This document shows positions 1-11,761 of a stretch of 64,000 nucleotides of DNA, piece after piece; the stretch's first letter is position 1, and each line of letters opens with the position of its first letter. The stretch covers positions 372,001 through 436,000 of the forward strand of contig CAKJVC010000155.1 in NCBI GenBank assembly GCA_918026815.1. Direction: 5' to 3'. Under the pieces are notes generated by a model that made no database searches, was not told where the DNA came from, and saw only the letters and a program-made list of their open reading frames with translations. Both the position numbers and the translations under genes were made by a program. The stretch comes from Chalara sp. BL73 (lineage: Eukaryota; Ascomycota; Leotiomycetes; Helotiales).

Positions 1-429
1 ATCGACTTTAGGAAGAATGCAAATATGACGGGCAATGTGCTTTACGAGGTTGAAGCATCTGTATGCCCCACAACACATCTTGAGTCTGATACCCAAAAGT
101 TTGAAATAATGCGAGACTCTGAGGATGATAGGCGGGAATGGGAAGTTTGTGCACCTCTTTATTACTGGGATGTCGATCACGAGAATACCGATAAGATGCC
201 ATGGGATGATATACTGAAGCAGATGCGGAAGAACTGCAAGATTTGGTATAATAGCTTTGGGGAGCTTCGCAGCAGGGCAGAACGAGAGAGAGTGGAGCAC
301 TCCCTCATAGAAAGAATGTCGTTAGTGGAGATAGATAGGTTTCGGGCGCAGCAGAGGGAGGAGAGGAGAAGAATGAGAGAGACCAGGAAGTTGCTAAAGA
401 TGGCAGGGAAGAAGTTTAGCAGAGGATGA
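1..429 (+). CDS. 3' end of an unrecognised protein gene (5' truncated by window)
   Basis: The reading frame is open from base 1 and ends at TGA 427-429, giving at least 142 residues. An in-frame ATG lies at base 25, but the frame continues upstream, so the start is probably outside the window. The product is charged, with a Trp-containing segment (residues about 45-80) and a very basic C-terminal helix rich in Arg, Glu and Lys (repeated RRE/RMRE), which could form a coiled coil or bind nucleic acid. I do not recognise the family. It is convergent with the DID2 gene that follows on the minus strand. Confidence 0.55.
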   Translation: MDFRKNANMTGNVLYEVEASVCPTTHLESDTQKFEIMRDSEDDRREWEVCAPLYYWDVDHENTDKMPWDDILKQMRKNCKIWYNSFGELRSRAERERVEHSLIERMSLVEIDRFRAQQREERRRMRETRKLLKMAGKKFSRG

Positions 430-823
430 GTAGGTTAGGAATTGCTCGTAAGTATTGTAAGCCAGGCGATAAATAAAATGACCATGTATAATAAAATACC
501 AGATTCCAAAACAATTTCAGAGGACTAGCAAGAACTTATAGGCTTACATGCTACCTACCAAGATGCCGACCAGAGAAATAGATGAAAGACCGAGATCATA
601 CTTTCCGATACGTCCGCATCTTCACAAAACCTTGTCAAGAAAATGCATAAAATACCAAGCATGGTCGCTGCGGAAAATATCAGGCAAAGTGTAATACTGT
701 TTTCCCATATCTACCTTACCCGCGCCCATCTCCCAAAGGCATGCAAGTAACCTAAACGCCAAACTCCCATATCGCGTGCCACCGCCCCATCTTCACTTTC
801 TGCCTTCCTCACAGCCACTACCA
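430..823. other. intergenic, convergent 3' regions
   Basis: 394 bases between two convergent genes. No ORF or RNA gene is supported. AATAAA-like signals (ataaataaaatg near 470, ataataaaatacc near 488) would suit 3' end formation of the plus-strand gene. Confidence 0.5.
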
Positions 824-1589
824 CTACGCTCTCAGAGCACGCAAACGTTCCCCTAGCTTATCCTCCTCGACCTCATTCGGCGTGCTAGCCACTGGCGCCA
901 CCTTCACCGCCTTGGCGCCCTCCATTTCCTGAGATAGCTCAACGCCAGCCGCGTCCGCCGTTTGCGAGATGAGCCGGTCGACCTCTTCTTGAGGCGTATC
1001 GACCGCGGTTTGGGTTTTCGTGGACTCGGACATGATGTTGGATGTGACGTTTAGGTCGGAGATTTCCTTCTCGAAGGCCTCGGATAGTTCCTTTTGTCAT
1101 GCGTCAGCCCCTTCTCCTTTGCAATGGATATAACATAGGGAAATTTTGATTCCAGGGGGGAGGGAAGAGAAGAGGGTACGGGGGAACTCACCATCACCTT
1201 TGCGGGATCCATGATCCCGCTCGCATACTTCATGCTGCTCACCACGCTCCTCATCGTCTTCGCATGCTGCGCCTGCCTGATGAAATCGTCCACCTTGGCC
1301 TGCACCTCCTCGATCCTCGCCTGCTGGATGCTCAGGTTCACGGCGGACTTTTCTTTGCGCACGGCGTTCTGGGCGTGGATCTTTGCGATCTCCGAGTGCG
1401 CCCCGTGCTTTTGGATCGCTTTCAGGAGCTTCTCCTTCTCAGTTTTGGCGCCTTTCGAGGCCCGCGCGGATTCGCGGCCTAGCTGCTTTGCGCTGAACTG
1501 TAAGTTGTTAGATCTAAACTGGTGGGGCTGGGGGAGAGGCAGGGACGTACTCGCAGGTCGAAGGATGCTTTTTCTAGTCGGGCTGTCAT
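824..1589 (-). CDS. DID2: ESCRT-III-associated protein Did2/Vps46 (CHMP1 family)
   Basis: Three exons are read on the minus strand: 1589-1551, 1497-1192 and 1090-824, giving 203 residues, the usual size of Did2/CHMP1 (about 200). The N-terminus has the basic helix with the KQLGRE segment and the family AVRKEK and TMRSVVSSMK motifs. The C-terminus ends in a clear MIM1 motif (DKLGERLRALRA), the peptide that binds the MIT domain of Vps4. By family knowledge it acts on the endosome surface, bringing Vps4 and its regulators to ESCRT-III for multivesicular body sorting. Intron 1 (GTACGT...CAG, 52 nt) and intron 2 (GTGAGT...AAAAG, 101 nt) keep the frame; the acceptor of intron 2 lacks a pyrimidine tract and is the least certain boundary. 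The family call is firm. Confidence 0.93.
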
Positions 1590-1933
1590 TGCGATAGGAT
1601 TACTTTGGTCTGTGAGGCGTGAGGGTGGTCGTTGAGGAGGGGTTCGACGTTAGATGTCAATATGTATGGAGTAGCTGGGAAGAAAGTTGGAGTTGTAGTG
1701 CAGCCTTGTCAGTGACGTTGCACATGGCCAAGCCGCCAAGAATTGAGAGACAGGTACGGCAGAGTTTACGGACTCAGAGCGCAGATATGTACCCCTCGCG
1801 GCTTGTATATATCAAGTTTTATGAACAAACACAATGAATCATGGATTGATTCCGGACATAAGTGATTGCTGTTACTTTCTGAGTCTGCTTCCTTCATTCA
1901 TTCTTATTTTTGTATATTGTTGAAATCAGTAAT

Positions 1934-2529
1934 ATGCCACCCAAACCGAAACTCAACGTCCAGTCCTTTCCTCGTCCTCCCCTGCTTGAGCGAACTCCCC
2001 GCCATCTCCAGATTAAATGGCACGGCCAGACCCTCGTAGACACCAAAGATGCGTTTTGGGTGCTAGAAACATACCATCCTCCAAGTTTCTCTCCTTTGCT
2101 CCTTTCTCGCTTTCGCTACCTAACAAATTAAAAGCATACTACATCCCCATCTCTTCCGTCGCTCTGCTACTCGCCAAAACCAGCAAACGCACATTTTGTG
2201 AGTGGAAAGGATGGGCTACGTATTATTCGATCAAGAGTGAGAATGGCGAGGAGGTTAAAGATCGTATCTGGGGTTATGAGGAGCCGACTGAAAGTTTCAA
2301 AGAACTGAAGGATACGGTGAGCTTTTACGCTGGGCCATGGGGTGAGTGGTTTCTTTGGTTCTGCGGGCAAAAATACAAAAACGTAGATAGAGTTTAGAGT
2401 TGATACGTGATAGATTGTTTTGTGGATGGGGAGCTGGTGACGCCGCAACCGGGAGACTTTTATGGTGGATGGACAACGGATGAATTGGAGGGGATTATCA
2501 AGGGAAGTAAGGAGACGAGATGGTTATGA
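1934..2529 (+). CDS. DUF427 domain protein
   Basis: Three exons, 1934-2084, 2135-2341 and 2414-2529, give 157 residues. The sequence follows the DUF427 pattern: a WHG/DTKDAFWVLET start, HPPTYYIP across the first splice junction, the KTSKRTFCEWKG and ATYY block, RIWGYEEP, SFYAGPW and a final DCFVDGE...PQPGDFYGGW. The joins restore the conserved blocks, which is the main support for the introns (50 and 72 nt). The first donor is GTTTCT, a weak site. The biochemical role of DUF427 proteins is not established to my knowledge; the fold is small and single-domain. It stands alone between DID2, with which it shares an upstream region of about 340 bases (divergent), and the GFA enzyme. Confidence 0.85.
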
Positions 2530-2986
2530 GTAATTTGAATGTAAGGAACCTGTAGAAATAACACCAAGATATGATATCAACGAGGAGATTTGAGGGCCAA
2601 TACCACGGCACAGCAAGAGGTAGTGAGGAGCTAACCCAACATGGGAATCTTGGTGGCATTGCTTCCGTTAGCCATCAAGGTGTCAAGACTTTCCGACACA
2701 TTATATATAGTCATGTCCTCCCCTCGAGCTTCCACATCTGTAGTGATGATTAAAAAGCAGGCATATTCTATGCATAGAGCTTATTGAGCATACTCCGCTA
2801 TTACTGCCCGATGACCCATTGATTCCACAGGACTTCTCGGGGAATGATCAGTAATCATGGGTAGGACACCAGACAATTCTTGAACAACTTGTGCTGACAT
2901 TGCTTTTATAGACGACTTCGACCTGGTTTCGATGACCTGAACCTAGCATCAACTCCTTATCATGTCTTCTAATCTTCAAACCAAAC
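2530..2986. other. intergenic, convergent 3' regions
   Basis: 457 bases between the convergent DUF427 and GFA genes. A 60-codon open frame at 2571-2753 has no family resemblance and is taken as chance. Nothing else is seen. Confidence 0.5.
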
Positions 2987-3550
2987 TCACAACTTTCCTT
3001 CGTTCTCCTTCTTGAATGCCGCCAAAGCATCCATCAATGGCGGTGATAGCGCATTATATGTCTCCAATCCAACACTGTGGAACTTCTCCCGTACCCCATC
3101 GAGCTCTGCGGCAGGAAACCCCTGCTCTACAATACTATCCACAAATCCAGCAAACTGAGGCTCCTGCCATCCCTTCTCATCCGACAGCTCGACATGCACG
3201 AAGTCCAAGCCCTTGAATGCATGTGGCTGCTCAATCCTTCCGTACAAATGTGTACCGCATTCTTTGCAAGCATTGCGGAGGATGACGGCATTTTGGTCGA
3301 TGATGTGAAGCTTGTCACCGTTCTTAGTGACGGACACTTGGTCTCTGGGGATGACGGCCACGATGGAGAAGAGTGCACCCTTTGGCTTCCAACACTTAGA
3401 ACACCCACAGGCATGGTTGTGTAGCACATTTCCAGCAAGGGTCACCTCAACGGGATTGTTGGTGCAAAGACAGCGCAGCTTTCCGCCAGCAAAGTCGGGT
3501 TTTCCCTTGGTGATGCCATTGTCGACAAGAGGATGAAGAGATGGTGCCAT
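2987..3550 (-). CDS. GFA/CENP-V domain enzyme (glutathione-dependent formaldehyde-activating type)
   Basis: One exon, 187 residues, from the ATG at 3550 to TGA at 2987. The start at MAPSLHP matches fungal GFA proteins; the frame runs on upstream to 3757 but that part looks like leader sequence. Zinc ligands are visible in family order: CLC near residue 29-31, CGCSKCW near 50-55 and the CKECG pair near 102-105. Fungal members of this length are annotated as S-(hydroxymethyl)glutathione synthases, which join formaldehyde and glutathione before the glutathione-dependent dehydrogenase step. Some members of the fold do not have that activity, so the reaction is an inference and only the fold is firm. 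Confidence 0.85.
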   Translation of the reverse strand: MAPSLHPLVDNGITKGKPDFAGGKLRCLCTNNPVEVTLAGNVLHNHACGCSKCWKPKGALFSIVAVIPRDQVSVTKNGDKLHIIDQNAVILRNACKECGTHLYGRIEQPHAFKGLDFVHVELSDEKGWQEPQFAGFVDSIVEQGFPAAELDGVREKFHSVGLETYNALSPPLMDALAAFKKENEGKL

Positions 3551-5235
3551 GGTGTTGTTGGAAAGGCGATTTCTACTATGGAAATTAACAGGATGTTTCG
3601 AAGCTGGTGTGATAACGAGGTGATATACTTCTGGCTTTAGGCACAAGACGGCATCTTTAATATGTACGACCAGACTTACCCCTCCGGCTCTCACTCTGAT
3701 CACGACATCGCTGCCGGTCAATTGGCAGACTTGGATTCTCCTCTCTTGTTCGGTCAATTCTCGTCATTGAGCTGTCTATTCACTTCGGCACGGTGTTAAG
3801 TCGGAGTGCTACTTGGCGACTTTATTTACGCATATATGCTGCGTCTCATCTTACACAGCGAGCTAAACGTAAGACCCGTAAAGTCTCCATCGCATTGGCT
3901 GTAGTGAAAGAGGGGGAAACCCAGGACTCGGGGACTGTTGCCCTAAAGCTGCATCTTTAAAACTCGCCGGACATATTTATTATCCCCGAAAAGTCCAGCA
4001 AAAGCCAGAAACAAAGGAAATCACCTCCACCTAATCCAATCTTTTGGTTGATTGACGAGGTGTAATATGTCTTCGCAATTCTCTCACCGACACATTGTTA
4101 CACAGATTTCAATCGCTCCTCAGGAATATCCGGATAATCCGCTTTTCAAGCCCTGTTCGGGAATATTTTTTACATGTCCTGTCAACAGCACTCCGTTTTA
4201 AGTGCCGAATCCCAGGCACAAAAGCTTCCCCACTATCACAGTAGTATGGAGTGCGGAGAAACATAAAAGGTGGGGAAGATACGGATAATCCGGACGGGTT
4301 CCATCGCCTGATTCGTGTTGGGCTTGGTTCCTTTCTCGCGATTGCTATTATGTGAGCCTTAGGCCGTACGAACTTTGTTGCGCGGTTTTGCGTTTGAATT
4401 CAAAATCTCAAGGTCAATCCTGCTTTTTGCGTCCGTTTCTCAGTTTAATTGACATTTGCTAAATGACGTGCGGGCTCGTACTTGTCTCTTTACGACCTCA
4501 GAAGTTCCGTAAGGTGGGAAACTCGGGTTCGTCCGAGTGAAATCAAGGACTCGCAGTACACAAATATCAAGCAATATAGGCGAGGTGCAATGATTCCCAG
4601 GAAGCGCCGGGTGACGCAGAAATATCCTTAGATTCTGATGCAAAATTCGCAATTTATATCTAGGGTCTAATCACAGTGCATACACCATTAGCAGTACGAT
4701 CGAGAACATGGAAGACGAAAATGGCGCTTTAAATGTGCGGCAAGAATAAAATGCAGTGCGGCAATACGGGATTACAGGAGATTAGTAAATGGAGGGTTGA
4801 CGACTGGAATAATCAAATGACGAGCACGCAGAGTCAAGTGAGCCGGAGTTAAGTTTTGCAAGCAGTGCAGGGAGATTCAAGTAGCAAGTAAAAGTTACAT
4901 CACACCATATCACATTTACAAAGACACGGAATAAGTTATTTGAACTTTCAGTTTCAATTCCTCAGCACGCTTCTATATATATTACAGGTGCTTCGCTCAT
5001 CTCTCGTGTATTAACATCCAGCTTGACCCACTGGAAAGCCCTTTCCTTTCTTCATGATGGCCGTCTGACCGTGTAGCCCAAACCAGGACCAAATACTTTG
5101 CCCCAAAACAACGTGGTATCGAATAGAAAACTCCAAGCGATGCTATGCCCAGAACAAAAAATGAGCTTGCATGTGATATGCATATTCTTATTATGACAGC
5201 AAAATGACTTTTTGATACAAGAGGAAATGAGCCGT
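3551..5235. other. intergenic, no supported gene
   Basis: About 1.7 kb. It holds the GFA promoter and leader side and, at its right end, the 3' region of the CFEM gene. Short open frames here (for example 4440-4652 minus) have no coding character. The sequence is AT-rich near 4640-4990. Confidence 0.5.
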
Positions 5236-7300
5236 CTAGAGGACGAAGATGGAGAGGACAAATCCGGCAATGACGGAAGATAGTCCGAGAGAGAGTTTTG
5301 GTGCCGCACCAGTGAAGCCAATGGCTGATGGTGTGGTAGTTGGTGAGGTACCATTTCCAGCTGGGATGGTTGCGAGCGTGGTCGCCGCTGGGACGGGGGC
5401 GGTGGTGTACACGCCGGTGATGATACCGGCAGTGTTGGTTGCTGGGGCTGGAGTACCAACAACAAGAGCTGCTGGGGCGGTTGTACCAGCGGCGCTTGGG
5501 GTCTGGAAGACAACTTGAGGAACAGTAATGGCGGTGCTGATGACACTCTGGGTGCTGGAGCCTGGGATGGTGGTTCCACTCTCCGTGCATGGGACAGTGA
5601 TGGTGGTGACAACAGAGATGGTAGTAACATCTGCTGGGACGGCAACGGTTGGGAGAGGAGCATCAGGAGTATCGGGCTCAACCTCACCCTTGCAGGTGAT
5701 GATGGCAGCGTTGACATCGATGTATGGTGCGCAAATACCTTGGAAGTAGGTCTGGGAAGAAAGGATATCAGCGGCAGTTCCGTGGGAGTTCAAACAGTCG
5801 AAGACGTTGCAGACGAGCTCAGCGGACTTGCAGTAGCAGGCGGCATCAGTGTTGTCGGCGCAGGAAGAGGCTGGGACGAAGGTGTTCAAGCACTGAGGAA
5901 GGAGCTCTGGGCATGGAGCAGTCACAGCTGGGCTGGTTGGTGCAGTGGCGGATGTGGTGACAGAGCCCTGGGCAGTGGAAGATGGAACGTCGCTTGGTGC
6001 ACCGCTGGAGGCAGCAGAAGATGGAGGCGATGGAACATAGGTGGATGGTGTTCCCGCAGCAGAGGAAGATGGGACAGCTGGAGGAGTTGTTGGGACGTGA
6101 GTGCACTTGTTGCATGTGGTGTGGGTAGATGTGATGACAACAGTGGAAACAGTAGTTCCGATCTCGATGCTGGTGGTTCCCGCAGAAGTGTGGGTTGTGG
6201 TCACTGGGCAGAAAGTGGTGGTGGTGTCGGTGATCACGGTGACGGTGACATCCTCAGGTGGAATGTAGGTAGATGGGATGGATGGAACTGGAGTCTGAGT
6301 GGTTGATCCTTCAGCAGTGGAAATAACAATAGTGGTTGGGACTCCTGGGACCTCAGAAGTTGGCACTTGTGGAGTGGTGGTAGGAACAGGGACTTCCGTG
6401 GTTGGCGCTTGAGGGGTAGTGGTGGGTGCCTGAGGAGTAGTAGTGGGTGCTTGAGGAGTAGTAGTAGGAACAGGCACTTCAGGAGTGTAGGTTGGAACTC
6501 CTGGAGTCTCTGATGGAGAGCTTTTTGAAGTAGTGCTTCCCTGAGCGCTGGTAGAAGGAGTTGGGATAGGAGTGGTTGTGACTGGAGTGTAAGATGGGAC
6601 CGAAGGGCTGGTTACTTGAGCCGGTGGGGCGGTAGAAGATGGCTTGGGCTTGGTCTTGGTGGTTGACTCGCAGTGGAAGCCAATGCTGTGGATACCGATG
6701 CTGCATTTGGATGGCTTGCTTTGGTCCTTGTGTGGGTAGACGACAACAACGTCGGTGGCACCACCACACTGAGTGTTCTTGACAATGGTTCCAGACTTGG
6801 AGCACTTGGAAGTTTGCTTGCAAGTAGACTTGTCTGGCATGGTGTAATGGAATTGCAAATCACAGTCGAACTCTGGGGTGACGTGGAACTCATCGATCGA
6901 GAACTTCTCAACCTCCTTGGATTGACCGCAAGAGAAGCTTGGGGAGCTAGACTTGTCAGAAGATGCCTGACCGGTGATGCACTTGTCCTGGAAAGTACGG
7001 CCTGTCAACAAGTCACGCTTCTTTCCGCTGCCAAACTTGGAAGCACAAGAGAATCCGCTGAATTTGAATCCACCAAAGTCAGAGAAGTCTCCGAGGTCAA
7101 GGCCGGACCAGTCGAAACCACCCTTCTGCTTGTCATCGCAGGTTACGGGAGTGTTGCCTGGGCAGGAGAATGGGTTGGCGCCAGCCCAGTTATACTAGTA
7201 TTGTTAGTTTGATATTCTACCAACCAAGTGCCTTGGTGCTTACGGTAGCAGAAGCAAGTTGAGCACTCGCAGCGAGTGCAACAAAAGTGATGGACTTCAT
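5236..7300 (-). CDS. CFEM-domain, Thr/Pro-rich GPI-anchored cell wall protein
   Basis: Two exons, 7300-7244 and 7194-5236 (49-nt intron, GTAAGC...CTAG), give 671 residues. Residues 1-18 form a signal peptide (MKSITFVALAASAQLASA). Residues about 20-185 are a Cys-rich module with NPFSCPGNTPVTC at its start and a dibasic site (GKKRD) near residue 77. Residues about 195-445 are a Thr/Ser/Pro linker with tandem PTTTPQ-type repeats, a likely O-glycosylated stalk. A CFEM-like domain follows at about 447-507 with eight cysteines (PC, QC, SC, AC-YC, VC, DC, IC). The tail is Ser/Thr-rich and ends in a hydrophobic segment (VIAGFVLSIFVL), as expected for a GPI anchor. By family, CFEM proteins sit at the fungal surface and some bind haem or act in host contact; the ligand here is unknown. 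Confidence 0.88.
6352..6471 (-). repeat. coding tandem repeat (PTTTPQ units) in the CFEM protein stalk
   Basis: Degenerate 18-21 nt units encode APTTTPQ/VPTTTPQ at about residues 261-300. Units at 6410-6460 are nearly identical, so the stalk length is likely to vary between strains. Confidence 0.75.
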
Positions 7301-10300
7301 TGTGAATGTAATATACGATAAAGGTTTATCTGAACGATGGACTTGGACAACGAGGGTTTTCTGAATGTATTACTGATAAACAGCGAGTGTTGTAATGAGA
7401 TATGAAGAAAAGACAAAGATAAAAGGAGATAGAGAGCAAAGAAGCGAATGACTTTGACACTCTTTTAAAGAAAAGTTGATGAGAATGAAGCTGGTTGAAT
7501 GCACAGGTACAGCCTCCACGAAGGGACATCTCAGGATTCATATATTGTTCAAAAGCGGTTGGCTGTGGGCCTCTCCCTTGGTCGAGTGTCCGCCTCACAG
7601 CCCTCTGCGACTCCACCGCACCTTTTGCTCGCATAGAAAAGGAAATGTGAGCTCCCTGTCCCTTGCAAGGGTAGTATCTGGGTTATTTTTTTCATGCTCC
7701 ATCATCTTCTTTCTATGGAGTCAGTGTTTCTGAGCGCTGGCCTTTGCGCGCGCGTTGACCAGACGAAAGAAGGTTCGAGGGTGGAGTCAGCAAGTTACAA
7801 GTTTGCCCTGACTTGACTACTTTGGGACAGGCCCCTTTGAGCCCCTTGAACAGTCTTCGTGTTATATGAGTGGTGACTCGTCGACAGGTGAGCGAAAGAG
7901 GGCAGAAAGGGGCCAAAACATGAAACAGACTGTGCACACCCTACCTGCGCTAAAAAAGTCTCAAGCCAAACTAATGCAGGTACACCGTCGCTTATTTTTG
8001 GACTCTACTCAAAGCAAACGCAAGTAAGAGCAGGGATTATGAGATAAGTACTCCGCGGCATGGTATACATAGTCTATAAGCTCGTTTTCTTTTCTTCTCG
8101 CATCCCCTGGTCGCGGCTTATCCTGATTCGTCATGGGATAGATACCAAAAGCGTCCAAGCTTCAAAAAGACATGTCCCTTTTCGTGTGGCTGGTCTTCGG
8201 CTATGGTTTCTAAATGTCACCCTCTTTGTCTCTCTCTCTCCGGGTCTCCTAGTCTCCTGGAAAACTGTTCCATCTCGAACCCCCTTGTCGACAGTAGTCT
8301 TCTTTGTGGATGTGAGAGAGAGTCACTTTTTGCAGAAGCGTTGGAGGGGTTCAGTCTGAGCGCTTCGGCCTTGACTTCCACAACCATCACGTATGGGTAC
8401 AAACCATCTTAGCCATTAATTACAGACTGTACCAGAGCTCGATCAAATGACCTTCGTGATGACTTCACCAGCGGCAGCGGCCAGCATCTGTCCTCCTGTA
8501 GCATGGGCGGTCCAGTGCGTGTGTCATACCCTATGGCTTACTCCTACACACAACCAACTGTTGGCAGACAGGGTTGATCACGAAACCCGCGCTGCACGAA
8601 AGAATATCCCTCTGAGATTCGTCGAGTTGCCGCATCTCACCGTCGCTTCAAGATGGTTTGTCCGGCTCTCTTGGCATGATCTGGCCACTCTCTTTTTGGT
8701 GCTACCAACCCTGATGAGGCTTTTCCCCGCGATTGGTTCCGGATCGGACGGCGCTTCTTTCACGAATTGACGCCGCCGCCCACAGGGGTAAAACTGGGCT
8801 ATGTTTCGAGAATAACAGCCTATGAGCGTCCCGCGTTATTCTTGTCTCGCAAACCATCGAAACGCCTGTCAACGGCGTCAGATTCTGTGTGCCTATAGAT
8901 CCTACGACTCTGCTAGTCTTTGAAATCGCATGTTTGGTTATTTTGAGGCCATCGGTAAGTACTAAGTAGAGGGCGGTGGTGAGAGAAGGAAGCGCAGTCA
9001 GGTGAGATGGGAAAATTGATTGACAGTGTACCAAACTCGGCGGCTTGAGGGGGGCGCCTCCCGGTTACTGTTACACGATCTTGGAGCTTTGAACCTCTTC
9101 TTTGAGAGTTCTCCGGTGATAGTTCCTGAAGCCGAGACATGCCAGATGGAAGGTCCAGGAGCCAGGAGAACGCTTCTTGGGGTCTAGTCATTATCGAACT
9201 TCCTTGAAAGTTGAACTCTCGAGCCCACAAACGTCCTAGGATACATCTGGCGATTCTGGAACCTCATGGTCCACTGACGTCCCGATCGGGCACTCTCTCT
9301 AAATTGCGGCCCACCAATAGAAAGGAGATTTGGGACTAATTCGGTGGCCATCATCATGAGAGGAAAAAGAGCGACGGAATTGACCGGAAAGGAGCATCTC
9401 TACAAGTTCGATCTTGTGGCGCCTCCCACGTGCAGTGGTTCGGAGGGACGGATGCAGGTACGGAATTATTACGCTTACGACGCAGGTACCGATAAGGCTC
9501 AGAGACGGGAAGTTTCCTTTTGGTGCCCTGCTTGCGAGCACAGTACTGCATTGCACTGTTACTTTTTTTTGTATCTCACAGTCACACTGCTTCTCCTAGA
9601 CATAAATGGTTACCATGGTCGCTCATGTCTCTGGCATCGGGCCGTTATGATAAATGTTTGCCGGCGTGAGAATGTCGCCCAACCTGCACAGCACAGGGCA
9701 CAAACCAAACTGGAAGAAACACCAACAATAAAATCACCCGAACATTCGAGCCTTCGAACGATTAACCCCTGCAGTCAGGAGACGGAGAAAAAGTGGCCTA
9801 AGCGAGGAATACGACCACTTGAAACAAGTCGACCATCACTTCCCACCCAATATCGTCGGGAAGTCGAAGCGATGGCTTTTACCCATCGTTTCAGCGAGAG
9901 GATTCTTTTTTTTCGGTGTCTGTTTCCTGTTACACAACTGATAAGTGTGAAAGAGGCAGTGCACAATGCTTCTATGCATAAATTCAAAACATACCGGTCA
10001 GGCCGGTACTTCCTCAAACTCGTATTCCTCGGGCGCTCGGCGCTGATGTTGCCTTTATATTAACTGCCGTTTATCAGGGAGGAGCTTATTAACAATATCA
10101 CTTGAGTGGGTAGCATTGATTGTTCTCTGAACAGTTGCTGGCATAATTCATGGACGTTAAGTTTCAAGTGAACTTGTTTGGAAGCATGATTTACGAGGCT
10201 GGGTGTTTGTTGTCGCTGGGAAATCCTAGGGCAAATCGGTTCATCATTTATGCTTCCAGGCACGAGGTGCTTGCTTCGGCATAATTTTTATGGTTTAAGC

Positions 10301-11422
10301 TTCATGCTATGAGACGATCTACTGTCTGCCGGCACTGCGCCGTTTAGAATGACGACTTTTTTTCCCGAGTTTGGGGTTTGGAGACGTGGTGAGGTCCTTC
10401 AATTTTGTTGTTGAGATTTGGCATTGCGCATTTTGGTGTCGTGGCTGAGAAATGAACTTGGAACACCCATGTTATATCATGTGGCTAGTGGCGATCGTTA
10501 GATCTTTCATCGAGCAAAGCTATTTTAGTAATGAGGAATCGTGGGGAAAGATCTTTAGGTAGAGATGCAGAGCTTTGATCTACCTGCATTTGACTTGTGC
10601 CCTTCTCCCACCAGTTTCGCGCTGGATGTACTTTCAATACCAGAAAGTTATGCTTGTATCCTGAGTATCTAAAGTACAACCCCTTCAGGCATGCACCTCA
10701 AATTGGTTAAAAGAAGACGAATAGTCTTATTCGTATCTTTCCATGCCCTCAGCAGTGAAGCATGTTAAACTGTACTATAGACTATCTATCGCTACTCTCT
10801 CCATAAGCTCGATGCCATGCAGATCAGAAACCAACATGCGGGGGATCAGCAAAACAATTTCAATGTTGGCATTAATCAGCATGTTCTCCAAACTGGGTGC
10901 ACCTTGCTTTGCTGCGTATTATATTCCCTCTTGCGACGTCTGATTCTTATCACGACTGTTCAACAGAATGTCTGCGACGCATTCCCCATACGAGGTGGTC
11001 GCCGTGTACTGATCTCGAAATTGGTGCGTTTGAAGGTCTCGGATAGGTACTAAGTCGATCGGGTGGTTTGCATGGATAATTCGAGATCACGGAAAAGCCG
11101 TGAATAGATGCGATACTTTCAATTGATTGATTCTTGACGAGTCCACGCGGCTGTGGAGGAAATTCACTTGTGGAGATAGTTGAGATATACACACTCGGTG
11201 GAGGGATGGCTGATATTCGCCAACTCTCACTGATCAGGCCGTGAATTGGAAGGGGGAATATAAAAATGCCTTCTACATTACCTAGCTGCTTTATCGTATG
11301 TCTAACGATTTTGTGATCACTTTGTTTCTTAAAACGAATTTGTATTGTATTGCTTTTCATAAATGGCGAAAATAAATATATATATTTTTTAATATCACTA
11401 CCTCATCACAATTCAAAAAGCA
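7301..11422. other. gene-poor interval of ~4.1 kb
   Basis: Between the CFEM gene and tRNA-Thr I find no gene I can support. The first ~300 bases are the CFEM promoter and leader. The longest open frame is 9344-10063 plus (239 codons), which has no domain, signal or codon character I recognise and is listed as rejected. The right end (10,900-11,420) is AT-rich. No transposon ORF, terminal repeat or rRNA was seen. Confidence 0.5.
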
Positions 11423-11494
11423 GCCCTCGTAGCTCAATGGTAGAGCGCGTCACTAGTAATGACGAGGTTGCCGGTTCGATTCCGTCCGAGGGCA
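11423..11494 (+). tRNA. tRNA-Thr (anticodon AGT)
   Basis: 72 nt without intron. The acceptor stem GCCCTCG/CGAGGGC pairs fully, the D stem is GCTC/GAGC, and the anticodon stem CGTCA/TGACG closes the 7-nt loop CTAGTAA, so the anticodon is AGT (read as IGU, Thr). The T arm has the standard TTCGATT loop, but its stem GCCGG/CCGTC has one C-U mismatch. The discriminator base is A. A run of seven T follows 17 bases downstream. The A and B box regions (around the D arm and GGTTCGATTCC) are present, as expected for Pol III. Confidence 0.93.
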
Positions 11495-11511
11495 TTCAGA
11501 CAGGGTGCAAA

Positions 11512-11518
11512 TTTTTTT
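11512..11518 (+). terminator. Pol III T-run terminator of tRNA-Thr
   Basis: Seven consecutive T on the sense strand shortly after the tRNA 3' end, followed by a second T-rich stretch. Confidence 0.75.
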
Positions 11519-11761
11519 AATTTTCTTTATTTATAATTTTGTGATCTACAGACGAACTATTCTTGTGCGAATTTTTCATTTTTGCTGTTAAAGTTGATGC
11601 AAACAGCCTCTACCTGACCCCTCTGGACTCGCTTTTCCCTTTGTGGTTTCTTGCTGCCTCAGGCACTAAAACTTTTAGAGCTTGCAGCTTCAACAGCCTC
11701 GTCACGTCCAAAGAACCGCGACTCCATTACATTTTCCCAGTTTCATCATTACACGGCAAAG

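Noticed and set aside
3551..3757. N-terminal extension of the GFA enzyme
   Set aside because: In frame but lacks family resemblance; the ATG at 3550 gives the normal length.
5515..6306. 263-codon plus frame antisense to the CFEM gene
   Set aside because: It is the mirror of the Thr/Pro repeats (Gly/Trp/Ser-rich on the other strand), a normal shadow of a repetitive gene.
6673..7212. 179-codon plus frame antisense to the CFEM N-terminus
   Set aside because: Overlaps the well-supported minus-strand Cys-rich module and lacks any motif.
9344..10063. 239-codon open frame on the plus strand
   Set aside because: No domain, signal peptide, codon bias or splice context; the amino-acid use looks random. 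Kept only as the longest frame in a gene-poor block.
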